From the NCBI GenBank assembly GCA_002393895.1, contig DGUE01000095.1, positions 1-10,965 on the forward strand: a stretch of DNA of 10,965 bases, given 5' to 3'. The notes beneath the pieces were generated by a model. That model saw only the letters and a list, made by a program, of their open reading frames with translations. It made no database searches and was not told the DNA's origin. The DNA comes from Bacteroidales bacterium UBA4318. GTDB taxonomy: Bacteria > Bacteroidota > Bacteroidia > Bacteroidales > UBA932. The stretch's first letter is position 1. Every line of letters begins with the position of its first letter. Shown here one piece after another: positions 1 to 7,482 of the stretch. The translations under genes and the position numbers were made by a program.

Positions 1-556
1 CGTCGTCCATCCCGTTGGGAGCGCCCGCCTCCAATGTCCACTCGAACAGGGCGCCGTCGCTCTTTCGGATCAGGTAGTGTGCGCCGTGGCGATCGTGATA
101 CTCTTCGCTGAACCCGTTGATTATCTTGCTAAGGGCCGACCGTGCGGAACCTTGCGGGATCGTGCCGTTTGACCATCCTTCTTTAACGTCCATGTGGCAG
201 TTTGCAAGCCATATCCAGCCTTCTCCCACCGGGAAGATGAAATTGGGGCAGATTATAAGTTCGGCCTTTATGGTCTCGGCAACCTCTCCGTTGACGCCTT
301 CTACATCTATATCATATGAGACCTGTACCATCGTTCCATCCTCGGATACGGTGTAAAGGGCCTTGGGGCCGATTGAAATGTCGCCCTCGGCCTTTGTGGC
401 GGTGCCTGTGCCCTGTGCCAGGGCAAGCATATTGGAACCGGCGATGTTGGCTTTGCGGAAAGTCACCTTGGCGTTATTATCGGACCCTCCGAACTTGTCG
501 CAGGAAGAAAGAAGGGCCATTGCGATGGCCAGAATGGTTAACAGTTTTGTTTTCAT
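1..556 (-). CDS. Hypothetical lipoprotein, N-terminal part (gene continues past the left edge)
   Basis: This reading frame opens with ATG at 556 and stays open for 185 codons to the window edge, so the C-terminus is missing. The N-terminus is a classic lipoprotein signal: MKTKL, a hydrophobic run, then LLSSC, with the lipidated cysteine at residue 19 followed by Asp-Lys. It should therefore be exported and anchored to a membrane. The mature part has a short Gly/Thr/Ser-rich stretch (residues about 50-55), then a segment with many beta-type residues. Around residues 165-175 there is a LIRKSDGALFEW segment that resembles a beta-propeller blade edge, but I cannot assign a family. It is divergent from the sensor kinase gene and shares its intergenic region, so it is a candidate target of that two-component pair (inference). 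The start is well supported by the signal peptide and by a -7 box 18 bp upstream. Confidence 0.85.
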   Translation of the reverse strand, partial: MKTKLLTILAIAMALLSSCDKFGGSDNNAKVTFRKANIAGSNMLALAQGTGTATKAEGDISIGPKALYTVSEDGTMVQVSYDIDVEGVNGEVAETIKAELIICPNFIFPVGEGWIWLANCHMDVKEGWSNGTIPQGSARSALSKIINGFSEEYHDRHGAHYLIRKSDGALFEWTLEAGAPNGMDD

Positions 557-574
557 ACGTATGCATGTTTTCTG

Positions 575-582
575 CAAAGTTA
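575..582 (-). promoter_or_regulatory. Bacteroidota-type -7 box (TAACTTTG) for the lipoprotein gene
   Basis: On the minus strand this octamer matches the TAnnTTTG consensus recognised by the Bacteroidota primary sigma factor. It ends 18 bp before the ATG at 556, giving a 5' UTR of roughly 10-15 nt. I see no convincing TTTG -33 element; the place where it would fall (about 602-607) is occupied by the dyad at 601-623. Confidence 0.55.
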
Positions 583-600
583 GCCGGCCTTAACGAATAC

Positions 601-623
601 CTTGTGGCGGATTCCACCACAAG
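601..623. promoter_or_regulatory. 11-bp inverted repeat, candidate operator
   Basis: The arms are CTTGTGGCGGA (601-611) and TCCACCACAAG (613-623), around a single central base at 612. Ten of eleven pairs are complementary; only 608/616 mismatches. The dyad lies upstream of both divergent -7 boxes, over the expected -33 region of the lipoprotein promoter. Neither predicted transcript would include it, so a DNA-binding site is more likely than an RNA hairpin or terminator. NarL-family regulators bind inverted repeats, and the regulator encoded at 3355-4008 is the obvious candidate, but that link is inference. Confidence 0.5.
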
Positions 624-658
624 AGTCTGATTTTCAATGATTTTTCGGAAGGAAATGA

Positions 659-666
659 TATCTTTG
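659..666 (+). promoter_or_regulatory. -7 box (TATCTTTG) just before the sensor kinase start
   Basis: This matches the Bacteroidota TAnnTTTG consensus and lies 7 nt before the ATG at 674, so the transcript would start at or within a few bases of the start codon. The box is also half of a 13-nt dyad (661-673: TCTTTG-C-CAAAGA), so a protein or a hairpin could act there. No clear -33 TTTG is visible. An in-frame stop at 656-658 leaves no start codon upstream of 674. Confidence 0.5.
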
Positions 667-673
667 CCAAAGA

Positions 674-3358
674 ATGAAATGCCTGTTCTTCATACTTTCA
701 CTGTTGATGACGGGGCCGCGCTTTGTGAACTACTCCGCGGCCGACGGCATGCCGTCCAATACGGTGTATGCCATCGCCCAGGACTCCGGCGGCACTCTGT
801 GGATAGGCACCAGGAACGGCCTTGCAAGCTATGACGGCACAAGTTTCAGGAGCTGGAAGGACTACGGAAGGGTGAATGCCCTCACGGTGGACAGGCAAAA
901 CCGCCTGTGGGTTGGGACTGCAGAAGGGTTGAGAGTGGAGGATGACTGCATCGCAGGCAATATCCGGGCACTCACCACCGACTCGGACGGCTACGTATGG
1001 GCCACAGTGGGCGACACCCTGCTGCTGAAACTATCTTTCAAGAATGGCATCCGGGAAGAGGCCCGCTGCTTCTACGACAAGAGGGATTCGGAAGGCGACT
1101 ATCCCTATTATCAGATATACGAGGCCTCGGACGGCAGACTCTGGCTGGCCGGCCGCCTGGTCCACTATCAGTTCATCGGGGACAGGGAGAAACCTCAGAT
1201 CACGCATCCTCTCGGGCATGACGGCTTGTGCCCCGGGAGTTACGCCGAAGCCGGAGGAAAACTCTACTACTTCGTCGACCATACCTCTATCCTCTATTCC
1301 TATGAGGACAGTAAGGCGATTGCGCACGGCCGCCTTCCCATCGCACACGCCCGGCTGCTTACAGACAGCAAAGGAAGGCTGTGGGCGGCAGGCTCCTACG
1401 GGCTGGGCATAGTGGACACCGTCCATCCGGAACAAACTAAGGTATTCCGCCACAAGGCAGACGACCCGTCCAGCCTGTCTTCCGGCGAACTCTACTGCAT
1501 ATTCGAAGACCTTCAGGGCAATATCTGGGCAGGTGGCGACAACGGCCTCTCCGTGCTTTCTTCTGCTTTGCAGCAGGTGAGGCTCATCTCCACCGCCCAG
1601 GTTTCTGCCCTTTTGGAGGATCATAACGGAAAACTCTGGATAGGCACGGCCGAAGAACGCGTTTCGGCCCTCTACGAAGACCGCGAGGGCACAGTCTACC
1701 GGGGCCTTTGGAACAATACCGGATGGGAGGTCTGGAAAGATGGCAGAATGCATAAGGAGCGTCTCTCCGGCCCGCTTCCCGAAGAGCAGAAGGAAGCCCG
1801 GCACCTGGATGGGGCCAACTGGATTTCGGACTTCCTGGAAGACAGCCAGGGCCGCTTCTGGGTGGTTACCTGGGAGGGAGTGGGCCTCAACGAATGGGAC
1901 CGACGCGCCCGCCGCAGCCTGCCTCCCCGTTGGCTGAGCCCCTTCCGTTATCCTTCACCGCAGGTGGATTCCAATATTTATGTAAGTTCGCGGCTTGGCA
2001 GCCGACTTCTCGAAGACCTTCAGGGCAATCTGGTCTATGCCACCACCCAGGCCGGACTGAACATAATCGACAAAGAAACGGGGCTGGTTACCAAATACTT
2101 CCGGGGGAATTCCTCCATCCCCGACGACTACATCACCGACCTTTGCCTCATGCCTGACGGCGCGATTTGGGCGTCTACCCGCAGCGGGCTTTGGAGCCCT
2201 TCCGGGGAGCATTACCTGGATGGAATGCTGGTGCAGTCGGTGGAGTCAGACGCCAAAGGCCGCCTATGGGCGGGAACAGAAGACGGGCTGTATTTCATCG
2301 ACACGGATGGCAGCACGGGGCGCGTCCCCAAAGAGCTCGGTTTCCCTTCCGACATCTACGGAGAGCGCGTTTCCTGCAAGCTTTCCGATGGTTTCCTGGC
2401 CTTCGGGGGCGCGGCCGGTGCTGCGGCTTTCCATCCCGACAGCCTGCTGTCGGTCCAGGGCAGAGGGGGGCTGCCGCTCAAGAGCCTTATCCGCCACCGC
2501 TACCGCCTCAACGATGGGGAATGGGCAGATGGGATGTTCAATGGTTTTCAGGGCGACGTCCGCCCTGGGCGCTATACCCTCCAGGAGCAGAGTTCCGACA
2601 TTTTTGGCAGATGGGACCGCGGGGAGTCCACCCGGCGGGTAATCCGTATTCCCTTGCCCTTTTGGCTTCGCTGGCCATTCATTCTGGGATACATCCTACT
2701 GGTCGCCGCTATCATATATCTGGTGATCAAGCTTCGGGAGCGCCGGCTTCTGGAAAAAGAGTTGGACAAGCGCAATCAGCTCTTCTCCATCATCTCCCAC
2801 GACCTCAGGACCCCTGTATCCGGCAACCGCCTTCTGGCGCACCAGCTGCTCTCTCAGGCCGACGGGCTGTCTTCGAAGCAGCTGAAAAGCGCCCTGGAGG
2901 CCTTGTCGGCATCCGCAGATAACGCGTACAACCTGCTGGAGAATCTCCTCCTGTGGTCTCTGAACCAGAAGGGGACGCTGGAACCGGTGATGCGGGAAGA
3001 GGATATGACGGCGCTGGCGGCAGAAGCTGTGAGCAGCGTGCAGAAGGGCGAGTCGGTAGAGGTGGACATCCCCTCCGGACTTAGCGTACGCACCGACCGC
3101 AACATGCTTCTCACCGTGCTCCGGAACCTGCTGGACAATGCTGTCAAGGCAAGCCCGGAAGGAGGAAAAGTGCTTCTGCAGGCCCGCGGAGAAAGGATTA
3201 CCATCCTCGACGAAGGGCCGGGGATAAAAGAAGGCGACGCGCACTGGGGGCACGGCCTCGGGCTCGTCATCACCCGCGAGTTGCTGGATAAGCTGGGGGC
3301 TTCCATTCAGATGGAAAACCGGCCCGAAGGAGGCCTCGAAATAACGATTGACTTATGA
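674..3358 (+). CDS. Two-propeller membrane sensor histidine kinase (HTCS-like, no fused regulator)
   Basis: The 894-residue protein has a short hydrophobic N-terminus (residues 3-14, likely signal peptide), then about 13 recognisable two-component-propeller (Reg_prop) blades with the motif LWIGT.nGL. Clear ones lie near residues 42-50, 78-86, 236-246, 284-294, 321-330, 498-507 and 530-540; together they fit two 7-bladed periplasmic propellers. A reduced Y_Y_Y domain (about 604-660) precedes one membrane helix (about 664-686). The cytoplasmic kinase has a HisKA segment with phospho-acceptor His709 in SIISHDLRTP, N-box residues Asn818/Asn822, the G1 loop DEGPGI (846-851) and the G2 loop GHGLGL (859-864), so it should be active. 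It ends there: the receiver and AraC domains of hybrid HTCS proteins are absent. Its stop overlaps the next start by ATGA. Family knowledge suggests it senses a periplasmic ligand, often a glycan, but the ligand is unknown. Confidence 0.93.
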   Translation: MKCLFFILSLLMTGPRFVNYSAADGMPSNTVYAIAQDSGGTLWIGTRNGLASYDGTSFRSWKDYGRVNALTVDRQNRLWVGTAEGLRVEDDCIAGNIRALTTDSDGYVWATVGDTLLLKLSFKNGIREEARCFYDKRDSEGDYPYYQIYEASDGRLWLAGRLVHYQFIGDREKPQITHPLGHDGLCPGSYAEAGGKLYYFVDHTSILYSYEDSKAIAHGRLPIAHARLLTDSKGRLWAAGSYGLGIVDTVHPEQTKVFRHKADDPSSLSSGELYCIFEDLQGNIWAGGDNGLSVLSSALQQVRLISTAQVSALLEDHNGKLWIGTAEERVSALYEDREGTVYRGLWNNTGWEVWKDGRMHKERLSGPLPEEQKEARHLDGANWISDFLEDSQGRFWVVTWEGVGLNEWDRRARRSLPPRWLSPFRYPSPQVDSNIYVSSRLGSRLLEDLQGNLVYATTQAGLNIIDKETGLVTKYFRGNSSIPDDYITDLCLMPDGAIWASTRSGLWSPSGEHYLDGMLVQSVESDAKGRLWAGTEDGLYFIDTDGSTGRVPKELGFPSDIYGERVSCKLSDGFLAFGGAAGAAAFHPDSLLSVQGRGGLPLKSLIRHRYRLNDGEWADGMFNGFQGDVRPGRYTLQEQSSDIFGRWDRGESTRRVIRIPLPFWLRWPFILGYILLVAAIIYLVIKLRERRLLEKELDKRNQLFSIISHDLRTPVSGNRLLAHQLLSQADGLSSKQLKSALEALSASADNAYNLLENLLLWSLNQKGTLEPVMREEDMTALAAEAVSSVQKGESVEVDIPSGLSVRTDRNMLLTVLRNLLDNAVKASPEGGKVLLQARGERITILDEGPGIKEGDAHWGHGLGLVITRELLDKLGASIQMENRPEGGLEITIDL

Positions 3359-4008
3359 TTAACGTCCTTTTAGTAGAAGATTCAGCCGTATTCGTGATGG
3401 GGCTGAAACTGGCTCTGTCGGCAGAGCCATCCTTCGGGAGCATCGAGTCCGTAGCCTCTCCGGGTGCTGCAGTTGCATACCTCAACTCCCACCCCGAAAC
3501 CGACATTGCAGTAGTGGACATAACTCTGGAGGCGGAAACCGATGGCCTTACCCTGCTTGGCATCCTCCGCGAAGCCTTCCCTAGCGTGAAGGCCATGGTG
3601 CTGTCCCACTATAAGATTCCGGCCTACATCCTGAAAGCCATCACATCCGGCGCCTGCGCCTATCTGGCCAAGGATTCCTCACCCGAATCCATCGTAAAGG
3701 CCATCTGCGACGTGGCCGACGGCCGTTGCCTCTTTTTCGGGGAAACAATTGATTCTGAGAGGATTCTCCGCATTTTCGGCGGAAGGGAAAACCTCAACGC
3801 CCGCAAGCCCCAGGGACTTACGCCACGCGAACAGGAAGTGCTGCAACTGACCTCGTCCGGCTACAGCAACACCCAGATTGCTTCTGCGCTGGATATTACC
3901 GTCAACACCGTAGACAGCTACAAAGAGCGCATCAAGGGCAAGTTCGGTCTGGACAGCATCGTGGAATGCGTCGCCACAGCTGCAGCCAATGGTATCGTAT
4001 CGGTGTAA
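3355..4008 (+). CDS. NarL/LuxR-family response regulator
   Basis: This 217-residue protein has an N-terminal receiver domain with acidic pocket Glu8/Asp9, phospho-acceptor Asp55 (in VVDITLE), a Ser at 84 in the switch position and invariant Lys106. A linker leads to a C-terminal LuxR-type helix-turn-helix (about 153-217) with the diagnostic LTPREQEVL and the recognition region around TVDSYKERIKGKFG. The start overlaps the kinase stop as ATGA (3355-3358), indicating translational coupling, so it is almost certainly the cognate regulator. All residues needed for phosphotransfer are present. Its target is unknown; the divergent lipoprotein gene and its own operon are the nearest candidates. Confidence 0.95.
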   Translation: MINVLLVEDSAVFVMGLKLALSAEPSFGSIESVASPGAAVAYLNSHPETDIAVVDITLEAETDGLTLLGILREAFPSVKAMVLSHYKIPAYILKAITSGACAYLAKDSSPESIVKAICDVADGRCLFFGETIDSERILRIFGGRENLNARKPQGLTPREQEVLQLTSSGYSNTQIASALDITVNTVDSYKERIKGKFGLDSIVECVATAAANGIVSV

Positions 4009-4014
4009 GCGCTC

Positions 4015-6600
4015 TCAGAACTTGAATTCAGCGCCGATCTTTACGGCAAAATTAGGGGTCTTGAGACGGTCAAGCCCGTTATGGGGTTTGGTTGGATCGT
4101 CAACCACCACGTAGCGCTCGTTGCGGTAGGTAGCGCGCCAGTAGCAGTCTACGCGGATAAATTTCAGGATGTTGGATATGCCGGCGCCGAACTCCACGTA
4201 TGGCAGTTTGCCAAGAGTAGAAGTGCCGTTCGGGAACAACATGGGCGCCTGCATGTCGGCAGCAGATATCTTAGCCAGATTGCCGTTGTTCTCGAAGGAG
4301 CATGAGCCCCAGGTGGCACGCACAGACACCTCTTCCCGCCACCCCAACTTCCTGATTACAGGGAGTTTACCGAAGAAGAATCCGTTGAAGCAGTGGTTCC
4401 AGAACACGGTCAGCCATTCGTCTGAGGCGAACTCCATAAACTCCATGCATGCGAAAGAGAAGCGGTTCAGCAGATAGGTGCTGTTCCCTTCGTGGAAGTG
4501 CAGCAGCGGATAGGGCACGTGCCCATATATCTTGCCGGCGTTCACATATATTTTCGACGTGCCGAACGGAGGCACGCGGGGGCTCCAGCGCATGGTGAAT
4601 TCCGGGCGCAGATAGCTATAGTCCCCGGGCCTGAGGCCGGATACCGAACCGGCGAGCGAGAAGGTTACGGACGGATAGTCGGAATAGACGTACTGCTTCT
4701 TGAAGAGCCCTCGGTTCACCGTCTCATCTTTCGAAAGACGCAAAGCAACATAGAACTCGTTTGCCGCCACGCTGTGTATCTTGGTGGAGTCGGGGGCGTA
4801 GAAGGAGACCTGGCGGATTTCCGGCAGCCATCCGGCTTCGTTGGGATAGAAGCGCTTGAAATTGAAGCCTATCTCGCCGTTAACCCGGGTGGAGAACTCA
4901 TGCGCATAGCTGCCGGCGAACGACGACATCATGCAGAGCTTGTTGTTGTAGCTGCCGCCAAAGATGGTGGCGAGGATGTTGCCCTCGCCTATGGAGTTGG
5001 CTGCGGCGCTGCCCATCTGGTAGACGTCGTACTTTGCCGAGAGAGTAAGCTTCCGCTCCGGGATGCGGCCGAATAGATGTTCCCAGGTAGCGCCGCCTTT
5101 CAGGGTCTTGTCCCGGGTGCCGTAGGCCCCGTAGACGGTGAAGCGGTCGGTGAGGCTGAATTCCTTGGAAGTGCGCATGCCGAATTGCGGCCTCAACCCC
5201 TCTAAAGCATTGAAACTAAGCAGCTTGAAGTATGGCCCGAAGCCAATCTTACCCACCTCGTAATAACCGTTGATAGCGGTATAGACTATCTCGTAGAGGC
5301 TCTTGTAGAAGGGCACGGTCTGGATCTTGTCCACCATGTTGTATATCTCCTGCTCCTTCTCCGAAAGGGCTTCGGGGCGGGCGGAGGCCCAGAAGGCTTC
5401 ATCCTTCTTGCTGGCATTCTCCTCGACCCTCACCATGCCGACTCCGGACCTGAGTTTCTCGCCGAGTTCGAAGCGGACCTTGGAATATCGCATATCCTTC
5501 TTTCCGATGAAGGACAGCATCTTGGAAGAATCCCGGAGCGACATCGACAGGTCCACGTACAACTTGTCCGACTTGTAGAACCATGTGGAATCCGGCATGC
5601 GTTCATACTCCGAATCCAGCACAAGGTCCCTGAGCCAGTTCACATTGGTGGTGTTCTTCATGTTGGCGTGGATGCTCCGCAGGGCGAAGTCCTCGCAGTC
5701 TATGCGCATTTCTCCATCGAATGCCGGGGTAGAAACCAACTGCTTGGGATGATAGCGCACAAGCAGGGTCTTGCGCTCATCAACCTTCAGTGTATCAATG
5801 ATATAGTAGTTGTAGTAGAGGAGCCCCGTTTCCGAGATAGGCGATGGGAACTGCACGTCGAAGGCATTGATGAAGGGCCGGTAGAAGTTGATCTTGAGAT
5901 GAAGCGAGCCGGTGAACTGGCTGAGCATGTTGTTGCCGTCCGGGTTGAGCCCGGAGATGCGGTTTGCAAGCACTGTTTCGGTGTTGAATTCCGGATTGCT
6001 GCGGTGCTTGCGCTCTGCCACCGTCTCGGAAATCATCACCGGCAGATAGGGCACGCCGGACACCGCGGAGGTGTCGATGTAGTCGAACACGAATCCGAAC
6101 TCCTTGCGGAAGCGCTTGCCGTCCAGCTGCTCTGCCGGATGTGTGAGGTCCAGCTCCATCTTGTTGTAGACCTCGCACTCATACTGCTGGTGTGCATCAG
6201 GGTCGTTGGTGGAGCGATGCTTCTGGATATTGGCCAGAAGTTCCCTGGCTTTCTTGTTGTCTGCTCGCACCCTGGCCCCGGTGAGGCGGTTGTCGGTCAG
6301 GGGCAGAACGAAGTTTATCTCGTTGAAAGTGCCGTAGTTGACCATCGCCATGCGGGTATCGTAGCCCAGCAGCTGGGCTGCCAGCACGACGCACTGCGGA
6401 TCGCGGGTTTCGATGTTGTAGTAACCCTCGAGATCGGTTGTGATGCCAACGGTAGTACCCTTGAAATAGACGCCGACAAAGGGGATTCCCTCGCCGTTTT
6501 CGTCGGTGACCCGACCGCGTACCTTGGTTGTCTGCGCTCCGCAGATAAACGGAATGGCCAGCAGCAGACACGCTACAAGGTATTTTAGTCTAGGTTTCAT
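4015..6600 (-). CDS. DUF5686-type outer-membrane protein with N-terminal carboxypeptidase-regulatory-like domain
   Basis: The protein is 861 residues long. A signal peptide (about 1-22, ending CGA before QTT) directs export. Residues about 26-110 form a carboxypeptidase-regulatory-like beta-sandwich (RGRVTDENGEGIPFVGV...LEGYYNI...LLGYD), as at the front of many Bacteroidota outer-membrane proteins. A middle region (about 115-440) precedes a long C-terminal section (about 445-861) rich in alternating aromatic/polar strands. It ends in FKF with a terminal Phe, as expected for an outer-membrane beta-barrel. This architecture fits the DUF5686 family, whose function is not established. There is no TonB plug domain. 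It is the last gene of the suf-ispE operon, starting 9 bp after the ispE stop. Its stop lies 6 bp from that of the convergent response regulator. I am confident of the architecture, less so of the family name. Confidence 0.85.
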   Translation of the reverse strand: MKPRLKYLVACLLLAIPFICGAQTTKVRGRVTDENGEGIPFVGVYFKGTTVGITTDLEGYYNIETRDPQCVVLAAQLLGYDTRMAMVNYGTFNEINFVLPLTDNRLTGARVRADNKKARELLANIQKHRSTNDPDAHQQYECEVYNKMELDLTHPAEQLDGKRFRKEFGFVFDYIDTSAVSGVPYLPVMISETVAERKHRSNPEFNTETVLANRISGLNPDGNNMLSQFTGSLHLKINFYRPFINAFDVQFPSPISETGLLYYNYYIIDTLKVDERKTLLVRYHPKQLVSTPAFDGEMRIDCEDFALRSIHANMKNTTNVNWLRDLVLDSEYERMPDSTWFYKSDKLYVDLSMSLRDSSKMLSFIGKKDMRYSKVRFELGEKLRSGVGMVRVEENASKKDEAFWASARPEALSEKEQEIYNMVDKIQTVPFYKSLYEIVYTAINGYYEVGKIGFGPYFKLLSFNALEGLRPQFGMRTSKEFSLTDRFTVYGAYGTRDKTLKGGATWEHLFGRIPERKLTLSAKYDVYQMGSAAANSIGEGNILATIFGGSYNNKLCMMSSFAGSYAHEFSTRVNGEIGFNFKRFYPNEAGWLPEIRQVSFYAPDSTKIHSVAANEFYVALRLSKDETVNRGLFKKQYVYSDYPSVTFSLAGSVSGLRPGDYSYLRPEFTMRWSPRVPPFGTSKIYVNAGKIYGHVPYPLLHFHEGNSTYLLNRFSFACMEFMEFASDEWLTVFWNHCFNGFFFGKLPVIRKLGWREEVSVRATWGSCSFENNGNLAKISAADMQAPMLFPNGTSTLGKLPYVEFGAGISNILKFIRVDCYWRATYRNERYVVVDDPTKPHNGLDRLKTPNFAVKIGAEFKF

Positions 6601-6609
6601 GATGCGAAT

Positions 6610-7482
6610 TTAGACATTCGCGGGGAATAAAGCAAATACGGCCGAGCCGGATCCGGACATTGCGGCGTAGAGGGCGCCACGGCGGTAGAATTCTTCTTTG
6701 AGGGCGGGGATTTCGGGGTGCGCGGGGAAGACGCTGCGTTCGAAGTCGTTGACCAGCCGCCCGGGCCAGGAGGTCACTGGCGAACGCAGTATGTCCCGCA
6801 GCGGGGAGGCTGTTGCCTCCGAACCGGTGCCGGCTGCGCCGGCATCCCTCCCAACCTGCGGTTGGGCCCCTCCCTCTAACAGTGCCGAGGGTGGCATGCC
6901 TCTCGGAGGCAACACCTCCCCCTGCACGTCCAGCCCAGCGTACGCCTCACGGGTGCTGACCGCAACCCCTTCAGGGACAGCAACTTCTATGCGGTAAGCA
7001 GAAAGGTCGATATCGAACGCATCCAACACCTCCCCGCGGCCGGAGGCGAACATGGGACGGTTGTAGATGAAGAAGGGGCAGTCGGAGCCGAGGCGGGCGG
7101 CAAGGCCGGCAAGGGCGGCATCCGAAAGGCCCAGGCCGAAAAGGTCGGAAAGCGTGCGGAGGGCGAAGGCGCCATCGGCAGAACCCCCTCCCAAGCCCGC
7201 TCCGACGGGGGAATTCTTGGTCAGCGAAATCCGCACCGGGCCGATCCCAAACTCATCCCTGAGCAGCCTCCAGGCACACGCGGTCAGGTCTTCCGAAGGG
7301 TCCCATCCGCGGTAGCAGGGGCCGCCGATCTCGATCCCGAACTCATCCGCAGGCTCAATGCAAAGCTCGTCCCGGAACGCCTCGCAGGGGATGAAAAGGC
7401 TCTCCAGATCGTGGTAGCCGTCCGGGCGCTTGCCCAGCACCCGCAGCCCCAGATTCAGCTTCACATTGGGATAGATGGTCAT
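6610..7482 (-). CDS. ispE: 4-diphosphocytidyl-2-C-methyl-D-erythritol kinase, with an in-frame repeat insertion
   Basis: This enzyme phosphorylates the 2-hydroxyl of CDP-methylerythritol with ATP, the fourth step of the MEP isoprenoid pathway in the cytoplasm. The 290-residue protein starts YPNVKLNLGL (Lys8 in the catalytic position), has the GHMP-kinase ATP loop PVGAGLGGGSAD (92-103), Asp134 in LGSDCPFF, and the C-terminal GHMP motif MSGSGS (275-280). The frame is open upstream to 7650, but those 56 codons lie over sufD. The ATG at 7482 aligns with the family N-terminus and overlaps the sufD stop as ATGA. Between STREAYAGLDV and PLRDILRSPV, where relatives have only a short loop, residues about 187-226 are low-complexity Gly/Ala/Pro-rich. 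They are encoded by the palindromic element at 6798-6925. Without it the protein would be about 250 residues. The catalytic motifs lie outside the insertion, so activity is probably retained (inference). Confidence 0.95.
   Translation of the reverse strand: MTIYPNVKLNLGLRVLGKRPDGYHDLESLFIPCEAFRDELCIEPADEFGIEIGGPCYRGWDPSEDLTACAWRLLRDEFGIGPVRISLTKNSPVGAGLGGGSADGAFALRTLSDLFGLGLSDAALAGLAARLGSDCPFFIYNRPMFASGRGEVLDAFDIDLSAYRIEVAVPEGVAVSTREAYAGLDVQGEVLPPRGMPPSALLEGGAQPQVGRDAGAAGTGSEATASPLRDILRSPVTSWPGRLVNDFERSVFPAHPEIPALKEEFYRRGALYAAMSGSGSAVFALFPANV
6798..6925. repeat. 128-bp palindromic element inserted in frame within ispE
   Basis: The ends are inverted repeats. The 12-mer at 6811-6822 (TGTTGCCTCCGA) pairs perfectly with 6903-6914, 6803-6809 pairs with 6915-6921, and 6798-6801 pairs with 6922-6925. 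This gives 23 bp interrupted only by bulged bases at 6802 and 6810. Inside are two perfect 17-nt hairpins with 7-bp stems and the same TGC loop: TGCCGGC/GCCGGCA (6828-6844) and CCCAACC/GGTTGGG (6850-6866). A weaker third stem-loop lies at 6883-6896 (TGCC/GGCA) or alternatively at 6885-6906 (CCGAG/CTCGG). The whole could fold as a multibranched cloverleaf or as a DNA cruciform. It has no stop codon in the ispE frame and contributes about 40 residues. No second copy was noticed in the window. That it is a dispersed mobile element is inference; its structure and its mismatch with the IspE family are seen or known. Confidence 0.8.

Noticed and set aside
1031..1804. Open minus-strand frame of 257 codons inside the sensor kinase gene
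   Set aside because: It covers well-formed propeller blades in the plus frame, and the antisense product has no family features.
4009..4034. GCGCT/AGCGC pairing (4009-4013 with 4030-4034) as a terminator
   Set aside because: A 5-bp stem with a 16-nt loop and no T-run is too weak to call.
5668..6588. Long open plus-strand frame of 306 codons
   Set aside because: It lies wholly opposite the DUF5686 gene, whose signal peptide, N-terminal domain and barrel end are clear. The antisense translation has no recognisable domain and reflects GC-rich codon bias.
6793..6931. GTCC on both sides of the palindromic element (6793-6796, 6928-6931) as a target-site duplication
   Set aside because: It is only 4 bp and not directly abutting the repeat ends, so it is readily expected by chance.
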